From Chitinophaga barathri (GTDB lineage: Bacteria > Bacteroidota > Bacteroidia > Chitinophagales > Chitinophagaceae): a stretch of 64,000 bases of DNA. Both the position numbers and the translations under genes were made by a program. Numbering within the stretch: the first letter of the stretch is position 1; the number at the start of each line of letters is the position of its first letter. This document shows positions 8,673 to 17,805 of the stretch, in pieces. The stretch is taken from positions 310,001 through 374,000 of the forward strand of contig NZ_RMBX01000005.1 in NCBI RefSeq assembly GCF_003807585.1, written 5' to 3'. A model generated the notes under the pieces. The model saw only the letters and a list, made by a program, of their open reading frames with translations, did not search any database and had not been told where the DNA came from.

Positions 8673-10589
8673 TTACCAGTATGGGGTTTGAACCAGGTTA
8701 GGATTGGTGATCAGGTCGTATTCCTGGATGGGGAATAAATAATCCCTCAACCCGAACGAAGGCTGGTACACGGTACTTAGCTGGTAATAACCCGCAACCG
8801 TCCTGTTGAATACGCTCCACCCCTGGAAGGGAGTAGACAGTACAACCTGCAGCTCTTTCCAGCGGCGAAGGTCCCAGCCGGCCTGGCCTTCGAATGCCAG
8901 CTCGATCCTTCTTTCCTGGTGTATGATCTGCCGCAGGCCTTCTTTGGTGGATGGTTTGGCGGGATTGCGCGAGTATTGCGACCAGGAAGCCAGCACACCT
9001 GGCAGCCCGGCTCTTTGCCTTACCTTATCGATCCAGGAATACGCTTCCGCATTCGGGCCGTTCACTTCATTCAGGCATTCGGCATACAGCAGCCACAGGC
9101 CGGAGAGCCGGATGAAAGGCCAGGGATAGGTATGCCATACGGTATTCTGACCGGGCACGGACTGGTAATGTACCAGCTTTTTAGGCCAGTAGCCGGTGGC
9201 GTTGTACCGCGTACGGTCGGGCGGGGAAGCATAACCGTTCACGGCATTCACGAAGTTGGGGTTGTTGTCGTTCGTATTGCCTGATCCGAACCAGGTAGCA
9301 CCGTCGAAGGCAACGCTGGAATAGTAGCGCGGTTCGCGGCTGAAGTTACCCTTCACGGTCGTGTAATCCTGCTTGACATAATACCGGTGCGCCTCATCGC
9401 CGGTCTGCAACTGGTAACGGCCAATGTAATCCCAGGTTTTGTCTTCATTGATCGGCACACCGTTCTTCGTGTAGAATATTTCAGACTGCGAAACGGGCAC
9501 GGAGAAATTCGAATAAACGGCGAATACGTTGGCCGCAGCTTCAGCCGTCACCCTGGGCATAGACATATACTGCCATCCGTAATGCGGGTTAAGCGTCCAC
9601 ACCTGTTCGGGATTCCAGCCATCTACAAACGCACCCTGCAATGTGAGCAACTGCCGGGTTTGATCGGACATGCTCACGATATTGCCCTGTACCCTCAGTT
9701 CATAAGGCTTCGCACCTGCCGCTACAGCCGCATCGATGGCCGCTTTGCAGGCATCGGCCGCCCGTTGCCATTTCGCGGGATCCGCGGCAGCGGGAAACAA
9801 ACTTTGCCCTTCCTTGCCCTTGAACGACGCATAATCGGGATTGCCGTTGAAAAGCGGGCTGGCCTGTGTGGTTAACACTTCCGCTTTTACCGCCAGTGCA
9901 ATGGTCGCCGTGATACGCCCTGCTTCGGCAGCCGCGTTCTGGATGGCCGGCGGCAGGTCCACTATCGCTTCATCCAGCGTTTTCACCACATAGTTGAAGC
10001 AGGAGTCGAGCTTTTGCTGTTTCTGCCGCACTTCCTCCGAGCTGGCGTTGATGGGAATAGCCCTGTCTGCAATGGGAATGGGCCCGTACATACGAAGCAG
10101 CCAGTAATGGTAATATGCTTTCAGGAATTTGGCTTCGGCAGACCACCTCTTCCTGTCGAACGGCTGCACGTCCAGCGGCAGGTGGATGTTGTCCAGGAAA
10201 ATATTACACATGCGGATAGACTCCCAGAGTTTGAGGCCCATATTGTATCCATCCCAGTAATTATGCAGGGGATTGAGACTGTTCTGCAGCCCGCGCATCA
10301 GGCTGAAACCACCGTCACCGCCCTGGCCGCCAAGCGTGGTCTGGTCCTGCATATTAATAGGGAACAGCACTTCGCCGGAAGCAGTAAAGCCAGCGTTCCT
10401 TCTCACATCCGACAAGCTCTGCAGGTTGGAATAACAACCGAAGAGGTAGGCCTGCGCTTCGTTCGCATTGCTGAACGAGCTGGACAGGGTGGCCACATTA
10501 TCGGGCGTCACATCGAGGTATTGTTTGCACCCGGGCAAAGCCGCCAGGGCACAACCAGCCAGGAATAATATTCTAATCAATATTTTCAT
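8673..10589 (-). CDS. SusD/RagB-family glycan-binding lipoprotein
   Basis: Lid subunit of the SusCD outer-membrane importer. It is 638 residues with a lipoprotein signal peptide (lipobox ALPGC, Cys21). The helical TPR-like scaffold is recognisable (KFLKAYYHYWLLRMYGPIPI, EAKFLKAYYHY), and the C-terminal region has the family ending IRLSGLWLLYAECLNEVNGP, RRIELAFEGQAGWDLRRWKE and DYLFPIQEYDL. Its start is only 10 bp after the end of susC, in the canonical susC-susD order. It would capture oligosaccharides at the surface and hand them to the SusC channel. The substrate is inferred from the co-encoded alpha-galactosidases, fucosidase and acetylesterase. Confidence 0.95.
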   Translation of the reverse strand: MKILIRILFLAGCALAALPGCKQYLDVTPDNVATLSSSFSNANEAQAYLFGCYSNLQSLSDVRRNAGFTASGEVLFPINMQDQTTLGGQGGDGGFSLMRGLQNSLNPLHNYWDGYNMGLKLWESIRMCNIFLDNIHLPLDVQPFDRKRWSAEAKFLKAYYHYWLLRMYGPIPIADRAIPINASSEEVRQKQQKLDSCFNYVVKTLDEAIVDLPPAIQNAAAEAGRITATIALAVKAEVLTTQASPLFNGNPDYASFKGKEGQSLFPAAADPAKWQRAADACKAAIDAAVAAGAKPYELRVQGNIVSMSDQTRQLLTLQGAFVDGWNPEQVWTLNPHYGWQYMSMPRVTAEAAANVFAVYSNFSVPVSQSEIFYTKNGVPINEDKTWDYIGRYQLQTGDEAHRYYVKQDYTTVKGNFSREPRYYSSVAFDGATWFGSGNTNDNNPNFVNAVNGYASPPDRTRYNATGYWPKKLVHYQSVPGQNTVWHTYPWPFIRLSGLWLLYAECLNEVNGPNAEAYSWIDKVRQRAGLPGVLASWSQYSRNPAKPSTKEGLRQIIHQERRIELAFEGQAGWDLRRWKELQVVLSTPFQGWSVFNRTVAGYYQLSTVYQPSFGLRDYLFPIQEYDLITNPNLVQTPYW

Positions 10590-10599
10590 ATCCTCTTTT

Positions 10600-13500
10600 T
10601 TAGAATTCGAATTTTAAGCCGAGGTTATATACTTTCTGTATCGGGTAGGCAAAGCCATTGCCCGCAAGCTCCGGATCCCAGAGTTTGAATTTGCTGAAAG
10701 TGAGCAGGTTCAGCCCGCTGAAATAGATACGCATGCTGTTCATGTGTATCGGCCGGCCCCACTTTTTGGGGAGCGTGTAGCCGCCTTCCACAGACTTGAG
10801 GCGCAGGAAGCTGCCGTCGCGCAGCCACCAGGTACTGGTTTGCTGGTTATTGGGAATTTCGTAGGTGGACAGCCGGGGCCAGAGCGCATACAGGTTTTGA
10901 TTTTCTTCAGACCAGTGGTCGTTGGCATAAGCTTCCAATATCTGTGCGTTGTTGGCGAAAGGCGCCGTACCGAATACACCATCGTCAAAATTGGTAGTGG
11001 CGGTGGGATTGATAAAGAAAGATGACCTGGCCGAGCCCTGGAAGAAAGCGCTGAGATCAAAATTCCTGTACCCGACAGAGAACCCGAAACCATAAATGAT
11101 CTGCGGGGTAGACGGCAGGCCGATGGGCACCTGGTCGTCCTGGTCAATCACGCCATCCTGGTTGATGTCGCGGTATTTGATATCGCCGCCCAGCGGCAGG
11201 TAGTTACCGAATACCTGCCTGGGTGAATTGAGTGCTTCCTTATCGTCCACGAAAAGCCGTTCCGCGATGAACCCGAAGGGCTGGTTGATCATCCTTCCGG
11301 TGCGGAAGCTCCAGGCATTGGGATATTCAGGCTCTTCCAAATGGATCACTTTGTTGCGGGTAAGAGTGAGGTTGCCCAGTGCGGAAGCCCACAAACCCGA
11401 ATTGAAATCCTTACGGTAATTGAGGTTCAAATCGATCCCTTCAGAAAGGGCCTTACCCAGATTGGAGCGGAGATTGCCCGTAGCCGAGCTTTCTATTCCT
11501 ACAGTAATGGGAATATACCCACGCTGTATCAGGATATTATACCTGTTCTCACGGTACACTTCTGCAACGATGTTCAGGTTATCAAAGAACGTGATCTCCG
11601 CTGCCAGATTTGTTTTGCGGGAAGTTTCCCAGGTTACGTCGGGGTTGGGATAAGCATAGATCACCGTTCCTTTCATGGTTACCGAATTATTGGTACCGAA
11701 AGAAGCGCTGCCGCCTTCATTCGGCGCTACGTTTGACAGGTAGAAGAAACGCTGCGTCCTGGGGTCGCCGATGGCGTCGTTGCCCACCAGGCCAATGCTT
11801 CCGCGCAGCTTAAACCGCGTGACCACATTTTTTACCCAGCCGCTCCAGAAATCTTCATTCGACACTACCCATCCCGCACCGATCGTGGGAAAGAAACCAA
11901 AGCGGTGCGTGGGCGCAAATTTCTCTGAACCGTTGTAGCCAAAATTGAATTCCGCAAAATACCTGCTGGCATAAGAATAACTCGCCCTGCCTGAAAGGCC
12001 GAGGTTGCGGTTGGGCAACGATGCCTGGAGGTTCCCGGCATTGCCGTTCAGCGTTTGCTGGCGTGTACCTATGATAGACGCACCAACAGTATGCCGGCCG
12101 ATAGCGCGGCTGTAATCGATCCTGCCGAGCATGTACAAATAAGTGTTCAGGTACTTAGGCCCTTCGTTGTATCCAAGATATTCCCTGGCAGCGCCGGGCT
12201 GCGGGTTGAGCCAGCGGAGCTTATAATCGCCGCTCTGTTCATCGTAGCTCTGTACGTCGTAATAAAAAGGAAGATAGTTACGGCTCACATCGAAATAAGA
12301 ATAGCGGTTGGTACTGAACAGGCCGAAGAAAGTTAAACCCGGCGTAATGAATTTCAGGTTTTGGTTCACTTCGAACTGTGCGGACATACGCGATTCAGAA
12401 AAACTCTTATACCCGTACATCAGCGAAGCATAGGGATTCGCCTGAAGATTCCCCGTCTGGTTGATCGCATTGCCGAAAAGGATGTGCTGGGTATTCCGGT
12501 TGGTACTGTCCGGTTCATAAAAAGCCGGGAAGGCAACGGGGTTGGAATGCAGCGCCTGCGAATACAGGTCCGTGGCAAAACCGCCGCCCTGGTTGCTAAT
12601 GGGGCCGGTATATTCATTAAAATTACCCCAGAGGCGCACACCCACTTCCGTGGTGGCGGTTGCTTTAATACTGGTGTTAGCCCTCAGCTGGTAGTTTTCA
12701 AAACGCATGCCTGAGTTGAAGTTGTTCACGGGGTTCACGCGCAGGATGCCGTTATCCCTCGAATAAGAACCCGCGACATAATATTTTGCAAGATCGTTAC
12801 CGCCGCTCACGCTGAAATTCGCGCGAGACGTGTTGGTACGCTCTTTAAAAATTTCGTCTATCCAGTCCACAGCGGGGTAGATATAAGGATAGAGCCCCCC
12901 TTCGCCGTTTAGTGTTTTCTGTGTGCCGATGATCTTATTCGGGCTGTAGAATGGCGTGGCCAGCGGATCTCTTGTTGTCAGCGCTTCATTGTACGTGCGC
13001 ATATAGGTAATGGGATCTGCGAGCTTAATGCTTTGGGTAGGGGCAGAGATCGCGGATTCAACACGAAGCTCCACCTTGGCTTTGCCCGCCTTCCCTTCTT
13101 TGGTAGTAACGAGTATCACGCCGTTAGCCCCCCTGGCGCCGTACAGCGCGGCGGCGCTGGCATCTTTCAGGATGGAAAAGCTCGCGATATCGTCTACCTG
13201 CAGCCTGGCGAGGTCGCTGGCCGTCAGCTCGATGTTATCCACGAGAATGAGCGGGCTGTTGCTGTAACCGAGCGTGGTAACACCGCGGATGAAAAAGGAA
13301 GAGTTGTCCAGCCCGGGCTGCCCTCCCCGCTGGAAGGCAATCACGCCGGCCACTTTTCCCGCCAGGGCATTGGTGAGGTTGCTGGCAGGGATCTTCAGCT
13401 CCCCCGGCTGAATGGAGGTAACAGAGCCCACCACGGCCTCACGCCTTTCGCGGCGGCCGAATGCGGTTACCACCACTGCGCCCACGGTGTCTACCGCCAG

Positions 13501-13845
13501 GGACAGGTAAACCGTAACGGGCCTCCCTTTTTGCACTACCAGTTCCCTGGATTGGTAGCCGACACAGGAAAATTCAAGAAGGGCCTGGTTGCCGGAAATA
13601 TCCAGCGCAAAGGCGCCCGACCGGTCTGTACTGGTCCCCTGCCTGGTTCCTTTAATGACCACCGACGCGCGGTCGATCGGGAGCCGCGTCAGGCTGTCCA
13701 CCACATGACCGTTGATGTTGCCTGCATTTTGTTGCGCGGAAGAATTCGATGAAAAGGTAAGCAGGGAGATGAGCAGGAGCAGCAATGCCGGCATGCGGCA
13801 ACGCAAATACTCCCGGCTGTTAAAGCAAGAAGATCTGATGTTCAT
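10600..13845 (-). CDS. SusC/RagA-family TonB-linked outer-membrane transporter
   Basis: Outer-membrane beta-barrel of 1081 residues that imports oligosaccharides with energy from TonB. The N-terminus carries a signal peptide (MPALLLLLISLLTFSSNSSA; an alternative start at 13794 would begin right there), then a carboxypeptidase-D-like regulatory domain (INGHVVDSLTRLPIDRASVV), a TonB box-like stretch (VGAVVVTAFG) and the SusC signature (DASAAALYGARGANGVILVT) in the plug domain. The barrel ends in KVYNLGLKFEF with the usual C-terminal aromatic residue. It heads the susC-susD-lipoprotein-GH95-SASA-GH36 series. A 279-bp gap upstream separates it from the alpha-galactosidase gene, so it could have its own promoter there. 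Confidence 0.96.
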   Translation of the reverse strand: MNIRSSCFNSREYLRCRMPALLLLLISLLTFSSNSSAQQNAGNINGHVVDSLTRLPIDRASVVIKGTRQGTSTDRSGAFALDISGNQALLEFSCVGYQSRELVVQKGRPVTVYLSLAVDTVGAVVVTAFGRRERREAVVGSVTSIQPGELKIPASNLTNALAGKVAGVIAFQRGGQPGLDNSSFFIRGVTTLGYSNSPLILVDNIELTASDLARLQVDDIASFSILKDASAAALYGARGANGVILVTTKEGKAGKAKVELRVESAISAPTQSIKLADPITYMRTYNEALTTRDPLATPFYSPNKIIGTQKTLNGEGGLYPYIYPAVDWIDEIFKERTNTSRANFSVSGGNDLAKYYVAGSYSRDNGILRVNPVNNFNSGMRFENYQLRANTSIKATATTEVGVRLWGNFNEYTGPISNQGGGFATDLYSQALHSNPVAFPAFYEPDSTNRNTQHILFGNAINQTGNLQANPYASLMYGYKSFSESRMSAQFEVNQNLKFITPGLTFFGLFSTNRYSYFDVSRNYLPFYYDVQSYDEQSGDYKLRWLNPQPGAAREYLGYNEGPKYLNTYLYMLGRIDYSRAIGRHTVGASIIGTRQQTLNGNAGNLQASLPNRNLGLSGRASYSYASRYFAEFNFGYNGSEKFAPTHRFGFFPTIGAGWVVSNEDFWSGWVKNVVTRFKLRGSIGLVGNDAIGDPRTQRFFYLSNVAPNEGGSASFGTNNSVTMKGTVIYAYPNPDVTWETSRKTNLAAEITFFDNLNIVAEVYRENRYNILIQRGYIPITVGIESSATGNLRSNLGKALSEGIDLNLNYRKDFNSGLWASALGNLTLTRNKVIHLEEPEYPNAWSFRTGRMINQPFGFIAERLFVDDKEALNSPRQVFGNYLPLGGDIKYRDINQDGVIDQDDQVPIGLPSTPQIIYGFGFSVGYRNFDLSAFFQGSARSSFFINPTATTNFDDGVFGTAPFANNAQILEAYANDHWSEENQNLYALWPRLSTYEIPNNQQTSTWWLRDGSFLRLKSVEGGYTLPKKWGRPIHMNSMRIYFSGLNLLTFSKFKLWDPELAGNGFAYPIQKVYNLGLKFEF

Positions 13846-13923
13846 ATTCTGGCGATTGTAAATTGATTGGCACCTGCTATGCTAAAGCCTCTAATACATA
13901 GCGGTTGAATCCATTGGCTGATA

Positions 13924-13956
13924 CATAACGTGCATAACGTGCTGACGTATAACGTG
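13924..13956. promoter_or_regulatory. ATAACGTG direct repeats upstream of susC
   Basis: The gap 13846-14124 upstream of the susC gene contains CATAACGTG twice back to back (13924-13932 and 13933-13941) and TATAACGTG 6 bp further on (13948-13956). A TATAC triplet repeat follows at 14011-14025. The spacing of the first two copies is 9 bp. Such a cluster ahead of a SusC gene could be a regulator binding site or spacer DNA; there is no proof of function. I saw no clear Bacteroidota -33/-7 promoter in this gap. Confidence 0.35.
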
Positions 13957-14124
13957 GTAAAGGCAGTTTTCCGCTGCCTGGCATTTGTACTGTAACGTAG
14001 CGCATTGTGCTATACTATACTATACTACAGCACTAAGTTATTACAATATTCCGATCTTCCAAAAAAAACGCGGGTTAAACGCAAATAAGTTTTCAAGTGA
14101 GCTTCATGCGGAATCATCAAACGG

Positions 14125-16158
14125 TTATTTTTCACGGATAATTTCGAAAATACATGCATCCGCAGGCGGTACCGGGAGCTGCTTTTGCCCGTCCAGCCAA
14201 TGGGTATCGCCGGAGAAAAGTTCTTTTATTTTCCAACGGGTATTTTTCCCGCCACCCAGCAATTCCGCGGGGATATTCATGGTTTGCGCAGCGTTGCCGT
14301 AATTGAATAAAGCGATATAAAGCCTGCCGTCATCCTGCCGGAAGAGCTGCTCCACTCCCTTGTTGCCTGTGTTGCCCAGCAAGGGACGGAAACTTTTCCC
14401 ATTGGCAGCCAGCATCAGCAGGTCGCGGTTCTGCAATAGTTTCCGGGCAACCTGCGTCCATTTGCCTGTAGCGGAAAAATCATCGCCTGTAAAAACGGAC
14501 CCCGTGACCAATGCGGCAGCCAGCCTGGCCCTGTTCACGCCGTCGTTTTCGCTGGCAAATACGATATGGTCGGCATCCACATAATCGTACAGGTACGACT
14601 GCCACCATCCGTAACCGCTGCTGTTCATGGTATACTCGGTATTATCCAGGGCGCTGAAAGCATCGCAGGCAATGCGGCGCACGTGCACATAGCGGGCGGT
14701 GGCGAGATTTGGAGAGATAGCCGCATACACCAGCATCCTGTTGTCCAGCACACTGTCCAGGAAATGCATGCCTTTTTTGAATGCCTGCATGCCGGTGGTA
14801 ACAGCGGGGTCAAAGAAACGGTCTGATTCCAGCGCGCCATGGCCGAGGAAATCTATTTTGATCATTTCAAAACCCAGTGATTTCATACGGTTTATGGTAT
14901 GAACGATCCGCTGCAGTGTGGCCGGATGAGTTGGGTCCATCGCCCTTCCGCCGTCTATATCCAGCATGCGCCCGTTTTGCGTGGTCCATGTTTCTTTGTA
15001 GGAATAACCGTTGGAACCTTCTACGTTGCGGTCGGATTTCCCCCAATCGGCAAAAGGCGTCCAGTATATGCCGGGTTTTAATCCTTTTTGTTTGCAATGA
15101 GCAACAAATTCACTGAGCTTGCTCACGTCGCCGTCGATGCCGCCGGGCGTCATGTTGTCCCAGAATGCATCAAGGTCTATGAACAGCGTATGGTCCGCCG
15201 TTCTGAAATCTTTGAGGCTGTCGGCGAAAAAGTCCACTACTTTCATCGCCTGGTCGAACCGGATCTTTTCCCTGAGTACGCCCCAGCTGTTCCAGCCCAT
15301 TGGTGTAGGGCCTTTCCAATCAGCGATGGACCGGGGGTGCAGCTGATTGTTCTGTTTCGCGAATGTTTCCATTCCTTCCCGCCAGTCTGCAAAAAATCCG
15401 ATCATTATTTTCGGGGAAGATACCCAGCCGTCAACAGGCAGTACTTTGCCATGTGATACTACGTCATGTGTAACGGTACTGTCTGTAAAGCCCGCCAGCA
15501 GTGATATGCCCGCCGTTCTGCCGCTCCCGTTCCCCTTCAGCAGAAATCCTGTTTTCCAGTCATCCTGCTCCAGCGAGCCCATCACCAGGCCTGAGTTATC
15601 TTCCACATTGTATACCGCACCCACTTCGCTCCCCTTGAAAGCAGCCCCGGCAAAGGGCATAGCATTGTATCTTACCCACATGTCATTGTCAAAAGGTACA
15701 AACAGCGCACGGTTGTCACCCGGCTTGTTCCACAACAGGCTGTCTGTAACCAGCGGCGTCATGGAAACCGCAGCGCCTGCGCGCTGCAATCGTAACTGCG
15801 TAATAAAACTGTTATTGTTGCGGAATGTATAGAACAGTTGCTGCAGCGACGCATCGCCGGCAAAAGAGATGGTATACAACCTGGCCTTTCCGAGGCTGGT
15901 CTGCACATCACTCACCTTGCAACTGGCCTTGCCCGCTTTCCGGCTGTCACCCGGCTTTTCCGCCTGGTAAGCTGCATACGCTTCTTTGATCATCATTTTC
16001 CCGTTCCAGGTAATATTGTACTGTCCCTTGTTCAAATCATACACGATCCTGCTTTTATCCCCCAGCGGGATGATCAGTTCGGCCTGCTGCGCCATGACAG
16101 GTGGAGCGTACAATAAGCCGCATGAAAATACCGTTGCAATCAGATTCTTGTAAGACAT
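14125..16158 (-). CDS. Clan GH-D alpha-galactosidase-like glycoside hydrolase (GH27/GH36-related)
   Basis: Secreted 677-residue enzyme likely to release alpha-galactose. A signal peptide (MSYKNLIATVFSCGLLYAPP, cleavage near VMAQ) is followed by an N-terminal beta domain. The catalytic barrel begins at TPMGWNSWGV (residues 285-294), close to the GH27 start PPMGWNSW. The strand-4 motif MIKIDFLGHG places the nucleophile at Asp436, and RIACD (Arg495 to Asp499) fits the RxxxD acid/base motif of clan GH-D. The spacing is longer than in classic GH27, and KIDFLG differs from GH36 KWDMN, so the subfamily is uncertain. It lies 32 bp after the SSS symporter gene on the same strand, which suggests a GntR-symporter-hydrolase operon upstream of the susC series. 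Confidence 0.8.
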   Translation of the reverse strand: MSYKNLIATVFSCGLLYAPPVMAQQAELIIPLGDKSRIVYDLNKGQYNITWNGKMMIKEAYAAYQAEKPGDSRKAGKASCKVSDVQTSLGKARLYTISFAGDASLQQLFYTFRNNNSFITQLRLQRAGAAVSMTPLVTDSLLWNKPGDNRALFVPFDNDMWVRYNAMPFAGAAFKGSEVGAVYNVEDNSGLVMGSLEQDDWKTGFLLKGNGSGRTAGISLLAGFTDSTVTHDVVSHGKVLPVDGWVSSPKIMIGFFADWREGMETFAKQNNQLHPRSIADWKGPTPMGWNSWGVLREKIRFDQAMKVVDFFADSLKDFRTADHTLFIDLDAFWDNMTPGGIDGDVSKLSEFVAHCKQKGLKPGIYWTPFADWGKSDRNVEGSNGYSYKETWTTQNGRMLDIDGGRAMDPTHPATLQRIVHTINRMKSLGFEMIKIDFLGHGALESDRFFDPAVTTGMQAFKKGMHFLDSVLDNRMLVYAAISPNLATARYVHVRRIACDAFSALDNTEYTMNSSGYGWWQSYLYDYVDADHIVFASENDGVNRARLAAALVTGSVFTGDDFSATGKWTQVARKLLQNRDLLMLAANGKSFRPLLGNTGNKGVEQLFRQDDGRLYIALFNYGNAAQTMNIPAELLGGGKNTRWKIKELFSGDTHWLDGQKQLPVPPADACIFEIIREK

Positions 16159-16190
16159 AACGTTGAATTAAAAAAATGATCAAATATGCT

Positions 16191-17795
16191 TTATTGTTTT
16201 CCCGCGATCCCTGCCGGAGAAAAAAGGATGAACATTCCCACCATGATGATCAGCAGGAATCCATAATACAGATAGCGGTTCCTCCACGGCACAATGTTCA
16301 CCGTGGCCTGGCGGGGAAGCGTATATACTTTGTTCAAAGGCCTCAGCCGGCCGATCAGCAGCATCATAGCCGATACGGCCACGAATAGTATGGCCAGCAC
16401 GTGCAGGTAATGCAGCCCCGTATCGAACAGGAATTGCGTAGCGGTATACACGGTTACAAAAAATATGATCCCGATCTTGGCGGCAAGGGGCGGCACTCTT
16501 TTGGTCAGCAATCCCACTACCATGATCGTGAAAACGGGTACGCTGAAGAAGCTGCTCACCTTTTGCAGGTAATTATAAAAACCACCATCAAAATACATGA
16601 TGTAAGGAGAAAAAATGATCGCCACGATGGTAACGCCGGTTTGCATGATCTTCCCGTCGCGCAGCAGCCGGCGCTCATCAGCGGGTTCGCCGTTTCGCTC
16701 CAGCCAGGGCTTATACAGGTTCATGGTAAACAAAGTGCCGGTGCTGTTGAGCCCTGCATTGAAAGTGCTGAGCGCCCCGCCAAAAACCACCGCCGCTACC
16801 AGACCGATGAAAACCGGCGGCAGGATGTCGCTTACCAGTCGCGGGAAAGCCGTGGCCGTGTTTTCCAGGTTGGGATACAGGTGTACGGCTATCAGCCCCG
16901 GCACATTCAGCAAAAGCGGGGCGAACAATTTTCCCACACAGGCAAGGGCAATACCTTTCTGGCTTTCTTTCAGGTTTTTGGAAGCCAGCGCTTCCTGTAC
17001 GATGTACTGCTCCATCCCCCAGTAATAGATATTTATCAGCAGCATGCCGGTGAAGATCGTTCCGAATGGCAGCACATCACCCGGCCCTCCAATCGCATTA
17101 AGGTGTTCGCGATGAGAGAGGGTAAGGGTTTCAACGCCGTGCCAGATGTCGCCGTCGCCCAGGTAACGGAACCCGTAATACACGATCATTGCCCCTCCTA
17201 TCAGCATGCCTACGCCCTGCACCACGTCGGTGATGGTAATGGCCCGCAGGCCGCCGAGCACGTTGTACAGGCAGCCTATCGTGCCTACCAGGAGTACGAT
17301 CAGGCGGATGGCGGAAAAATAGCTGATGCCCAGCCATTGATCGATATGGAAGATGCCGTTAACCGCTACCGCGCAGCCATATAATACAGTTGGAATAAGG
17401 TTGACAAAATAACCCAGGAGAAAAACGACAGACACGATCCGCTGCGTTTGCGCATCGAACCGTTTGGCTAAAAAGTCGGGCGTGGTAACCGCTCCGATCC
17501 TCAGGTACATCGGCATCAGGAACTCCGCTACCACCAGCATGGCCAGCACAGAGCTCATACCCCATGCCATCACGGACATATTGGTGGTGTATACAAATTC
17601 GTTCTCGCCGATGAACTGGTTGGCGCTCATGTTTGTAAGGAACATGGAACTGCCGATCATCCAGAAGCCCAGGCTGCGGTTGCCCAGGTAAAAGCTGACA
17701 GGCGTTTGCTGCTTTTTTTTACGCGTGGCGTAAAACGACACGCCGGCAGCCACCACCGTTACAAAAAGGAAGCTCAGAAGTATAGTCGGACTCAT
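16191..17795 (-). CDS. Sodium:solute symporter (SSS/SLC5 family), probably a sugar importer
   Basis: Inner-membrane protein of 534 residues with about 13-14 hydrophobic segments, the size of SSS-family Na+ symporters. Recognisable parts are the N-terminal helix followed by YLGNRSLGFWMIGSSMFLTN, SANQFIGE in helix 1, GGLRAITITDVVQG in the middle, and YYWGMEQYIVQEALASKNLK, which resembles the sugar-type SSS transporters (vSGLT/YidK side of the family) including their Tyr-Trp-Gly-Gln stretch. It would import a monosaccharide released by the hydrolases, most simply galactose. Because some SSS proteins carry sialic acid and the sialidase PUL is next door without its own transporter, that substrate is also possible. 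It follows the GntR gene by 10 bp and is probably co-transcribed with it. Confidence 0.87.
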   Translation of the reverse strand: MSPTILLSFLFVTVVAAGVSFYATRKKKQQTPVSFYLGNRSLGFWMIGSSMFLTNMSANQFIGENEFVYTTNMSVMAWGMSSVLAMLVVAEFLMPMYLRIGAVTTPDFLAKRFDAQTQRIVSVVFLLGYFVNLIPTVLYGCAVAVNGIFHIDQWLGISYFSAIRLIVLLVGTIGCLYNVLGGLRAITITDVVQGVGMLIGGAMIVYYGFRYLGDGDIWHGVETLTLSHREHLNAIGGPGDVLPFGTIFTGMLLINIYYWGMEQYIVQEALASKNLKESQKGIALACVGKLFAPLLLNVPGLIAVHLYPNLENTATAFPRLVSDILPPVFIGLVAAVVFGGALSTFNAGLNSTGTLFTMNLYKPWLERNGEPADERRLLRDGKIMQTGVTIVAIIFSPYIMYFDGGFYNYLQKVSSFFSVPVFTIMVVGLLTKRVPPLAAKIGIIFFVTVYTATQFLFDTGLHYLHVLAILFVAVSAMMLLIGRLRPLNKVYTLPRQATVNIVPWRNRYLYYGFLLIIMVGMFILFSPAGIAGKQ

Positions 17796-17805
17796 AAAAA
17801 AGTAA

